Assembly (NCBI GenBank): GCA_900128565.1 | Contig: LT635946.1 | Location: 1 to 35,268 of the forward strand | Direction of reading: 5' to 3' | DNA from: Stramenopiles sp. TOSAG23-6 | Lineage: Eukaryota; Sar | DNA length: 35,268 bases | Made by a program: the position numbers and the translations under genes | Notes under the pieces: model-generated | What the model was told of the DNA's origin: nothing | The model's database searches: none | What the model saw: only the letters and a program-made list of their open reading frames with translations | In this document: positions 12,001 through 24,000 of the stretch, in pieces | How positions within the stretch are numbered: position 1 is the stretch's first letter | How the letters are laid out: every line of letters begins with the position of its first letter

Positions 12001-15000
12001 AATCATACATGCGCTAAAGGGTATATCACAATTATAACTATGTTTTCCCTCACGACAATAAAAACCACTGGGACATTTAATTCCCTCGCGAGTTGCACCA
12101 GCACATAATTTATCGTCTGAACAAGGATGTTTAAGACCGTTTTTGCACTGATACCCTTTTGGACACAATTCTTTCTTAAATCCGTCGCATGTGTAATGAT
12201 CAGGACACTGTGTCGGTGCTATTGAATTTGCAGGACAAATCCATAAATGTGAAGAATCTATTAACCCATCTTCATCTTTTTCGTACTCGTTCCACACACA
12301 AGATTTTTTTGTAGTATAGTTTGGACAGTAATTACCTTGTGGACAATCAATACTTTGATAAGACCCAGCGAAACATAATTTACCGTTTTCTGTACATTCT
12401 ATTTGTTGTCTTGATGTTGGACAATAATTATTTTCTCCACAAATAGATGGTTCGCTAACACCAAGAGGACAGTATTGTGCTTGTAGCATGTTTGTCCATT
12501 CCCCAGAATTATCCTCACAAGCTGCTTGTGTTTTGTATTGCGAAATCACATCTTCTCCTTCATATAAACATCTTCCTAATAATACTTCATCTGTAGTTTC
12601 AGGGTCTATCCATACACCTTGAATATCGTGATTGCTATCAANACAATCAGNCTGNGATGTTCGCTTTGGGTACCATACACCAATATCATCGTTACAATTA
12701 TTTTCATCTACAGACAATAAAGTCCCTCCCATAATCCATACACAGTATTTTTTTGATAAACAATCTGGACTTGTTGTATAATCTGAACAATCATCTTTTT
12801 GGGTACTTGTGGACGCATTATTACCTTTACAATGATCTATCGCAATACAACTATCTACACTAATATTAGTATCAATATTATTAATAGTAATGACACAACT
12901 TGAACTATACGGATAATCACAACTGTACCTTTGTACACCACCTTTACAAATATAACCTAAAGGGCACAAATTTGGTAGTGATGAGCCTGTTGGACAGTAC
13001 CAGTGCTGTACCAAATTATTTATTGTTAGTGTCCTGTCCGGATTACTTGGGTTGTATACACATGGTTTTGGTTCAATGTCTCTCTCCATACAATAATTGC
13101 CCGCAGTACATATATTGCATTCTCGTTTATGTGCAAATAGTTGAAATGTACCTTCTGGGCAAGTTTTACAAGTATCAGGTCCTATGTTTTTGCAAAATTT
13201 GTGACTTTCTTTGCATTCCCCTTCACAAGAAGTGGTCTCCCAAAGACATGAATTATTTCCTATACATTCTGTATCACTAATAAGACTTGAACAATCTACA
13301 GTTTCGTCCAAAGGTGTCCACGAATTTCCACAGTTTTTTTCTGTTGATTCACTCTCATTAAAACTACTTTTACATTTGCCTTTAGCTACACAACCTTTCC
13401 AACTACATACAGATGATCTTTTTTTACAATCAGCTTCATTTATATAATCATTGCACCTTTGAGTGTGATATGAGTTACTTGGGCATACTCTATATTCTTT
13501 TGTATCACTTGAAACACTATCACCAGTTCTATTAGTTGATTTTACAGAAATTCTAAAATTTTGTATTATTGAAGTATCTTCATAATCAATTTCTGTAGTA
13601 TACTTGACAAGTTGGTTACTACCTGTTATCCACGTACAACTACGTGGACCAATATATTCACAACCATTGGTGTTATTACATGCATCTTCTTGTAGCTTCT
13701 TTTCACATTCACTGCTCGCTGTAGCACTACAACTTTCAGCGCTGGTGTCCCATTCACAACCAACAGTTTTCTCACAAAACCGTTTTAATACAAGTTCAGC
13801 ACATTTACTATTTGATGATGCAATACAAGATACACTTTTACATGAATTATTATTTGTATACATTGTACAATCGGAAGAACTTAAGCATTTACTATTAACT
13901 GAATCCCATCTACATCCGTTAGCTTTAGCACAGGACTTTGGAGATTCAGAATTCCCCAAACAATATTCAGCATTGCTTTCTACACAAGCGTTTTTACAAA
14001 AAGCTGATTCATTTGAATTTACAAATTTAGTACTTGTATTATTAATTTGTACTTGAAATTCTGTAATATCATCAATATTTTTAGTTTCTGTATCTGGACA
14101 CTGCCATTCTATATCAAAAATAATTTTTGCAGAGTTTTCTGTCTCCGGCACACTCACTGATACGGCTATATTTTGGGGAGGTGGAGGTACGCTCTCGTCG
14201 TTCATATTAGCTTGTTGCATAGGTGTGTACATGGACCATCCTACTTGATTTCGAACACGCATACGCATCCACATATTATTTATAGTAGTTGGCACATCTA
14301 GTATAACACCTATGTCAGAAGATGACTTGAACGATTTCCATGATGGGTTATCATCATTTTCTGTATCACACAAAATTTGAAAATCGTATACAGTTTCTAA
14401 GTTGGTTCCATATAATTTTGGACTTTTCATTATTAGCATTCCACTTTGTTTTTCGTATGCTAAAACCTCAGGTTGCCTTTGTTTACCATCAATCGACATA
14501 ATCGGGGCTACATTATTTGGAGCAAATGTTTTAGTGAATAATGTCTTTGCTTCACAAGAATTTTTTTGTGTACTCCATTCACACTGACTAGTGCACTCAC
14601 TTTGACTATTTTTCATTGTATTTTTGTTGTCACATTTGTCGAGACATTTACCAGTTGTGAATGATACAAATGTACCTAGTTCATTACTCCATTCAGCGTT
14701 CTCTAACCAGGTACCATTAAAGTCAGAACATTTATCTTGTGGAATGTTTGTATATAATTTATGGACTATACAATGACTCGATGTACACACTTCTTCTGTT
14801 GAAGAAGCATACACAATACTACCCTTTATGCATCTGTGTTGTTGTATTTGAATTTTGTTCCCCACCTTCAAGTTATCAATGAAATCAGAATCAGCTGCTA
14901 GTGTTACACTAGTAGCACCCACATTTGTATCATATAGAACTGTTGCTTTTACTCCATTCATTGATATGATATCTGATTTTGTGAACTTATGAGGTCTTTG

Positions 15001-18000
15001 AATTCCATATATCGTCACTACATTGTTGTTCCATACACAACCATTTGAATTCTCTTCAGCACTATAGATGTTACACTTCTCTTCGACACTATAGATTTTA
15101 CAATGACTATATATTTCATGATACTCTAAACTACTACTGTGTAAAGTATATTCTGAATCTTTTAATGTCGTCATATTTTGATCAATTACCCCTTTAATGG
15201 TATCATGTGCTTGCTTTGTACTCTCTATCACCGGGCAATTATCTGTATCAATACATCCACTGTTTGTTGGAATAATTACATGTACACCCGCTGCAAGAAA
15301 AGCAGGGGAATTTGGGAATTTTGCGTCAAAATATACTTTAGAGGATGCAGTTGATGATTCCATAAATTTTCCTTTACTTTTACCTTCTACATTGTCCATT
15401 TTCATTTTAAGTCCAATATTATATGTCTCACCAAGTACTAATGTTAATTTTTTTTCATATCTCTTATCGGAATTGTTATACTTTAAAGGTACCCCATCAT
15501 GCGTAATGGAGCCTTTGTCACTTACTTTAGCACTTATAGATGTATCCACATTATCATATTGAACTTTAACAATGGCTAATTTGTTACCTGTATCTGAATA
15601 TTTCTGCACATTATCATCCTTTTGAAATTCTTGTGCAGTGTGATGTTGTACAAGTATAATTTTATCACTATTATTAATGTACAATACTGTTCCTAATGTT
15701 TTTTCTGTTGCATCATTTTCGATAATATCATCAACTTTTATATGAGATATGTCATTAGTATCAGTCAAGGTCAAGAGAGATGTGCCATACTCCTCAATGA
15801 TTAAATCTGTCTTTTTAGTTATTTCTTCCATACCATGGTAATATATTATCCATTCACCATCGTTATTTTCACAGGAATCCTTAGTAGGAGGGCTTGGCAA
15901 TGTATTGATAATGTCACTATTATCTGGCTCACGAACTATGCATTCATAGTGTGCACCACATGTTATATCTGATATTTGAGATATTCTACAATTAGGGCCA
16001 GTAAATCCGTGATGACATGTACAATCACTTCCATTTTTTTTTTCTCCATGACCACAACATGTATTCTCAGAACATTCTATAGCAGTGCAGCTGCCAGTCT
16101 CGGTTATTTTATAACCTCGAGCGCCAGCATCTGTAACACAAGAAGTATTATACTCATCAAAGTTGATACTGAAATCTGTGCTTAAACTAGTAGAAATACC
16201 ACTACTCACAGATGTCTTTACACAAGCAGCATATGGGTCGGCTTCATCTAACTTTTCATATCCATCATTACAATGACAAATCACTTTTGGTGTACCTAGT
16301 GTAGGAATGCCTAAACTAACTTTCGGTATACATCTTTTTATGTTTGCACCACACATCAAATGTGCAGCACATTCGCCCCCATTTCCACACGAAGCACCAA
16401 CGTCTTTACGACAGATATTCATAGAATCGCATGTTAAAGGTGAAAGATCAGATGAATCAGATGAATCACACTTTTTGTTTATACTACAATCATATCCTAA
16501 ACTAGCCACGCACGAATAACCATCCACGTCTAATATATAGCCTGTAAAACAGTCACATACTCGCATTTGATTATCTGTACTCAATGCTTTACACTTTTGC
16601 GAACAGCGTGAACAAGTAGCACTTTTTAGATCTGCTATACAATCTGAAAATTTTCCCGTCTTGTCATACACTGTTGTTGAAATACATTCTTCGGTTGGTC
16701 GCTTGACACAGCCTTTTAAAATAAAGCCAGTATAACATTCGCATATTCTCTTGTCATCATTTATTATCCCATTACCACACCCACCAAGATCTGTACAAGT
16801 ATCATTAATTACAACTTTGCCACTTCCGCAAGATTCACATTCTTCTTTTGAAGTTGTGCTTACTTTTCCATCAGGGCAAACTTTGCAGGACAACTTACCA
16901 GTTTTATCTTGATATTGGCCACCAACACATCCTTTACATTCTTCCAATTTAGCAACGTCGCCAAATTTACCTATTGGGCAATCATCACATGAGTTATTAT
17001 CACCATTATGATATTTTCCTTTGTCACAATCACGGCAGGTGGGACTTATCTTGATTTTGTCGGTACCTTTAAATACTCTACAATGAACAGGACAGTTTTG
17101 TGCCCAATCATACCAATCTGCATTTACATCTGTACATACTGAATGGCCTTTCAAATCAAGAATATCATAACATCCCCATGAACCATCACTTACATCACTC
17201 TTTAGTAAATTACTTTCAACTTTTAAATCTTCATTGGTGTAGTATCCTTCAACTATTGCACACGTTACGATACATTTTTGTGCTCTGGCAAAATTAGAAT
17301 CAGAAGAGTCTGTGCATACTGGTTTGTACACCTTCGATTGTTTTGACTTTATATTTAATCCACACCAAGGGTCGGTTTCGTCCTCTACAGATTTATCTCC
17401 TATCGATGAAGGTAATAATTGTTGTCCCTCGGAGTCATATGTCTTACAATCTACACACTCACTGGAATTTCTTGCTGCTTTTTTATAGGTATGTCTACCA
17501 GTTGAACATGTTTTACACATAGTTTGTCCTGTTTCATCTTGGTATGTACCTTCAGCACAAGTACTACACATTGTCGTTGTATCATCATTATAATACCCTT
17601 TCTGACAAGGAAAACATGCTGTTGGATTTATAGTCGTTGGTATTACAAACTCACTATTATCCGTTGGTATAATATCCAAAGTTTCATATAATGTTAATTG
17701 TATAGGATCTGCACCAGAGATACTCTTAATTTGTTTTACATCTCCTGCATGAGAATCAGATCCTTCTTTGGGTAATACTCGCAAATATTTGTCTTTAAAA
17801 TATGATGTAGGATAATCTAAAGTAGCTTCAATGGGAATTTGAAAACGCCGATAACGGAAATTGCTATTAGAATCCACAGCTTTAGTGAATGTCATTTTTG
17901 AAGTTAATACTGTCTCAGTACCATTTATACATGCTTCGCATTTTTTATTACCTTCACTGTCAGCTTTCAATGTTTTACCATTAGGACATTCAGCACATGT

Positions 18001-21000
18001 AGATATTCCATTTTCAGTCCGTATTTCCCCATCACACAATTTGCAACCTTTCCATATATTATTACCGACGCAAGTTAATTGACGCGACGAGTAAGAAAGC
18101 ACAATGTTACTGAGAGATGCATAGTTTTCAAAATTATCATTTGGATTTGAACTGTTATAATCAATAACAAGTTTAATATCCATATTGTCTGCATTTGACT
18201 GGTCTAGAAATATTGAAGGTATTTTATCACGTTTCACTATGCGTATATTGTATGAATATGCAGGAACAACAAATTTCATAAAGTCACAATCTAGCTTATT
18301 TGAACATGTCATTTTGTATGTAATGTCAGTACTATGTGAATTTGTTGCAATCACAGATAATTTCCAATAACTTTTATCGCTACAGACACATCTTGGTGAA
18401 GGTGAAGTACACCACTGGCCCAATCTAGCCGTGCTTATATCAATACATTCAATACCTTTAGGAAAACTTTTCAAAAAGTCTACACTATCTTTACCATCTC
18501 TGAAATTCCATAATACATTATTATCGGAAGTTACATTCTTTGGCCAAGTAATATTGATATTGGCACTATCTTGACTCAAATTTGATGGAGTTGAATTTCT
18601 CGCATAATGATACTTACCATTACATTGACTTATTGGGCATATAGTGCCTTCTGGAGCCGGACATGTTCGTATCGCAACTCTCATTGAAGCATGTTTTTCC
18701 CATTTTTGTGGGACAATTCTTACTCGTCTACAATTTTTATTTTGATGAAAACTTTGGTGAACTACACTACTATTATCACTATTACCTGTAAATAAATACA
18801 CACCTGAAGACTTATTTGTCCGTTGATACAACCAAGTTCCTCCTTCCAATTTACCTGTATACACAGAATATTCGGTGACCCATTGTTGTAAATATGGATG
18901 TCCCTGTATATCAATGCCGTGTACTGTGCGTAAAACACCTAAATCTATTTGGATGTAACTATTTGGTGTAATGTCGTATATGCTTTGAGGTTGTTTATAT
19001 ACCATCAAATCAACTTGTGAGTGCTTTTCAGATTGAATTTTATTTATAGGTGCAGATGTACATGTAGTTTTTAGAAGTTGAACACGCATTGATATTCCAC
19101 CATGCCATGTTTGTGGCACAATTACTACATTCTTCACTTTGACTGGTTTGACCCATTTCTGGTAAGCAGTCGAGTCACAGGGCTCATTTAATGTGTTAGC
19201 TTTCCAAAACAAACTACCCTCTAGTGTCTTCTCATATTTATAATCAGTGCCTTCAGTATTATGTAATACTTTGAAATATTTCACAAAACAGTTAGTGTCC
19301 TTTGTAGTGCACCATGTTGCACCTTGGGAATTACAAGGGAGTCCTTGTGTACTGGTACCTAGAATCTCAAGAACTTCATCTAATTTTATCCGAAGTATGG
19401 CTTTAGCAGGTGTTATAGTACCAAGTGGGGGTGTCATTCTATAATTTCCGAATGTATCCTTTTGATACAGAGAAAATTTTGCTTCATTGCATGATTCTTG
19501 AACATTATGAGGTCTAGCATATGGAATATTTCCTTTTGAGGCAATCAATATACGATAATCATGACATGAAAGCTTTGGCGGAGAAGCACCCGCAGCTTTC
19601 CACGCACATGCATTATTACTGCGCATAGAATATTTCGGCTTACACACTTCACACGTCGCGGGACAACATCCTCTAACGTGGTCTCTACGGTTCCTACTCT
19701 TACACCAATGGATAGCTGCAAAACATGTATTTTCGCTCCATGGTCCATTATCATCAAGGCATGTATTGTCTGGTTTATCTACACTGTCGCAGTTTATATA
19801 TTCATCGGTACAAGATCCTTGAATGACCCAACATGATCCTTCTGCACAATCATCATGAAATGCACATACACAACTATCTTTTTCACGCTTTTCTGTGAAC
19901 CAATCACATGCAAAATAACTTTTCTGTCTATCAGAATGACCTTGAATATCTTCGTTATCTGCACATACTCCAGGTTCTGTATGACAATAGTGTCGTTTTG
20001 TGTTTGAACTTGAAATATAATCAAAAGAGGTACAATCACTCAAGTATGTGCATTGACAAAAATTATTTACTGAACCAATACCTCTTAGTTTAGGATTCCA
20101 TATATATGTGGAATCAGTGACTTGAAATGTATCCTCTTCATCTAAAGGATTTACACTTAAACCAGTTTCTCTTTCTTTGGTCCAAGCAGGAAAACACCAT
20201 TGACCTGGACTACCGCCCCAACTGCTTACCATGAAGTAATTTATCTTTTTGTTTGCGTCTAGTGAGATAGACATGAACTCTTGTTTACCTACAACTTCTC
20301 CCTTTCCTACTCTTAAACGGTCATCATTCCATGATATCCAAAAAAACCTGAATTTATTTCGATTTAGAATCCCCCATTGATTGTGTGTATCTTCATCTGT
20401 CCCCTGATTACTTCTTCGCATTAGAGACTTCGAATTGTTCCAAGCACCTATTACAATCTCATATTTTTTACCTTCATGAGTAGTCCCTTCACTGAGAGCA
20501 ATATGAGCATCATTCCTTGTTTTTACAGAAAATACAATGCTTTTCTTATCAGATATAGGTATTGCTCCTTTATATTCATATTTAGCTTCAGCTTCGAATC
20601 CCACTTTCGACTTATTTTGTTGGGATCCAAAATTAAGTATAGATGGAAAATCTATATCCTTAAGGTATGATCCACAAAAATTATTGATAGGGCCATCGAA
20701 CTGTAAAGATTCAACTTCCTTTGGCTGACTGGAGATGACACTACCATTACTTGCTGTGAATTTAGGTATGTATACATCTATAGCTTCTGGTGTTTCCAAA
20801 TTACAACTAGATCTACTTGGTATTTCATATTTCCATGGCGTATATTCGGAGGATGTAGGTGCACTACATTCACATAATAATAACTCCATGGATTCTATCA
20901 CCGATAAAGGTGTTATTCTAACATTTGGAATTTGAAATTTCTGGTTATTATTCTGGTGACAGAAAGAGGATGTTTCCCAGTATGCAGTACAATGTGCAGT

Positions 21001-24000
21001 GCCACTGACACACTCATCGCCCTCTTGCCCAAGTGGTGGACGAATTGTAGAAGGATGATTAGCTGCATTTCCAAAGCCCATTCTGTATATTATGGATCCA
21101 TTTATGTCACCCTTGTCAATATCAAAAGCCCACATTTTCCAAAAGTTATTCCATCTTAAAAATACTTGATTATCAACATCGGTATCTTGCTTTTTCCAAT
21201 ATGCTTTATTGTTGATTTGATCATTTTGTAGTATGTATATACCACTCACATCATCTCTGTTGCAGAAGGCAGCTTCTTGTCCACCCCATGATATAATATC
21301 AGCTGTGACTTGTAAACGTCTTGGGATAATTGATGTATCCTGTGAATAATTTAAATCTGATGTTGATTCTTTTGTATGGGTACATGAAACTTCATTTGTT
21401 GTATGACACATATCATTCTCAGTTTCTTTCCAAGATTCATCATTCCATGCATGAATACATGTACGACCAAAACTTGAGCAGTATTCAGAACAACTTGTTT
21501 TAACATTATGTCTAAGTACAGTGCAATCTCTACATGCAATTTGAGAAATGTTGTTTTCATTATTGTTTTCTTGTAAAGTAGGCCAGTTTTCTTCATTACA
21601 CAAATTAGACTCAGTACTTAAATTCGTCATTCCAAATGCAAAATATAATCGATTGGAATTCGAATTTAAGAGGGTGTTTGGGTTTTGAAAATTATTTTTT
21701 GATTTTCCAATTCTAAAGTTATTATCGTTAAATCGGCTAAACTCATCAATTTCATTCAAACTATTGAGCGTTAGACCTTGAAATGCAATACCATTTGGTG
21801 GAATTTTAGATACCACATTAGTATCAGTAGAATAAAAACCATTATTTTGCGTTTGATCAATACTTTTGTATGTGTTTTTAATTTGAGATTGACTTCTTTC
21901 TGTAAGGATTTGCCCCCTCGGTGAAGACATTGGGTTTGTATTTTGTGACCACATCAAATACGACGTTTTTAATTTCGAGTAAGGATAATGAATTTTAAAT
22001 TTAAACCCATTTTGTTTTGTTCTAAATTGCTCAATATTTTCTAATCGACTGTAATTAGCTGAATATTGGTCTGGTGAATTTGGATTTTGTACACCACTCA
22101 CCAATGAATATCCTAAATTATGCCATGCATATTGATTTTGTGAAAAATACTGATTTTTTCCAGTACTGGAAGACTGCCGACCTAGTAAGTTCCAAACACC
22201 TTCAGTGTTATATAAAAGTTCTCTATCTTCTTTTAAACGCCCAGCTGTAGTTTTCTCGGTATGATTTCGTGTATCGCATTGCATGACAGATGCTTTTCGA
22301 GTATATACAGAAAATGTAGATACTGAACCACACAATAATCCTGCTTGACCTGCGATAGTATTTACGTCACACCGCAAACATTCAGATTCTTCTGCAGCAT
22401 TGAATAAAGGTCGTTGTGTTGAACATGTACAATATTTTGCATTGTATATGGCTATATATGTATATATAGTATGTTCATTTGATAAAGATCTAGTATCACA
22501 TGCTTCAAAACATATTTGCGGACTTGCAGTTTTTTCATGCATCTCTAATGTAACGGACCAATTCATTAAGTTACTTGTGTCTACAGGATCAGTTTTCAAA
22601 GTATTTGTAAAACATCCAAAATATTGAATTGGATTTTTCGTGGAATCTTCACCAACAACACCTCTACTCTTTGTTGTAGGCACACACTCTGCACTCCATG
22701 CAGTATTTGAGTGTATCTTGGGTGATAAAATACGAGAAAATGAAGGCATTGATGTTTTATATAATCCAAATCCATTTACTGATGTTGACAATAAACCTTT
22801 CACTGTTGAAAAAATAGGTGTATTATTTTGATCACTATCATTCATACATTGCAATGATGGTTTCGATGTTTCAATACTATCAGCACAACATTGCACCGCG
22901 GCATGTTTTACATGCTTACATTGTTTTTTTGTTCCAACACAAGACCCATCAGTCCATTTGCAAGAAGATGCCTCACATTCAATCTGGGATGTCAAGTGAT
23001 TACATGTTGTTTGAACAAAAACAGATTGCAAATTGTTGTTATGAATGTTTGTAGAACTCAATGGAGTGTTGTTTGTATTGATTGCAGTACTATCAACTCT
23101 CTGCCAATCAAGAAATGCTGAAACAGATTTCCCCCCTGATCGATCAATATTTACTATATATCGTATTTCGTGTTTACCAGCAACTAAAAATACACTTTTT
23201 GAACTTGTCCATTTTTGTACACCGTCAATATTTGACCAATTGCTAACAAATCCTACACAACCAGGTGTACCATTACTAATACATTGCCATGTACTTGACA
23301 AATTCGTTTTATCCATTGCCGTTTTATTGAGCAGTTTTGGTACAATGCGGCAATTTTCGTGAGAGTCAGAATATGTTGGATTTATTGTTTGATGTCCAAT
23401 TGGGTCGCAAACGACTCCATAACAAATATCATTTTCTATTCTACAATATCGTTTTGCTTCATCTAGTCCACAAATACCTACACATTGTCCACTAATAAAT
23501 TCAGAACAATGTGATTTTCTACATTGTAATTCATTTACTGATATTGATTTGCCTAAATATTGCTTCCATTCAATGTTGTAATTATCCCCAATACTATCAT
23601 CTCCAATATCAATTCCTCCAAGATTAAGTGCCATAGGAAGCTTGGACGCCTCTTCACCGCCAACATTGTTTGTAAACTGTGCTTTTTTTCCATTTGGCGC
23701 TGTACATTCACAAATGGCATCGGATGTACCCGTGAATTTATAGTCACACCCTTTATGTTGAAGCACATCGCAATTGTCATCTCTTTCTTCCCATGCATCA
23801 ACACATGTGCGCGGATTGACTTTATCAAGTTGGGCACAATAATCATTACATGAATTATTATAACCATTAATGTTAATCAGAGCTTTACATTCACCACACA
23901 CAAGGTCATGGTCCTTACTTGGCCATGTTGATTCATCACATAATTCATCCGCAGGAATCGAATCTCTGACGTCCCCAATACCTTGAAAAGGTGGGGGTGA

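Larger units (their letters stand above)
7030..13200 (-). repeat. Seven-unit array of long Cys-rich modules in the giant protein
   Basis: This stretch encodes at least seven variants of one long module of roughly 220-370 residues. Each contains a YSCDYPYSSSC-type motif (or NCDIPFSAC, CEYPFHSHC), an N-x-SVD-x-CIA stretch, a C-x-W-x-x-x-GTLL segment, EC-x-ST-x-LP-x-G-x-WY-x-KRT, and then several GCC2/GCC3-like C-x-x-GYYCP and KSCVYD units. CD-motif positions (minus strand) are near 12920, 12030, 11350, 10270, 9340, 8270 and 7585. The last copy is degenerate (ECSTTESC). The modules are probably stacked disulphide-rich ectodomain spacers; function beyond that is unknown. Similarity between copies ranges from protein-level only to near-identical DNA. 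Confidence 0.75.

Noticed and set aside
7030-13200. CRISPR-like or minisatellite array
   Set aside because: The repeats are long protein-coding modules in one frame with no unique short spacers, in a eukaryotic gene.
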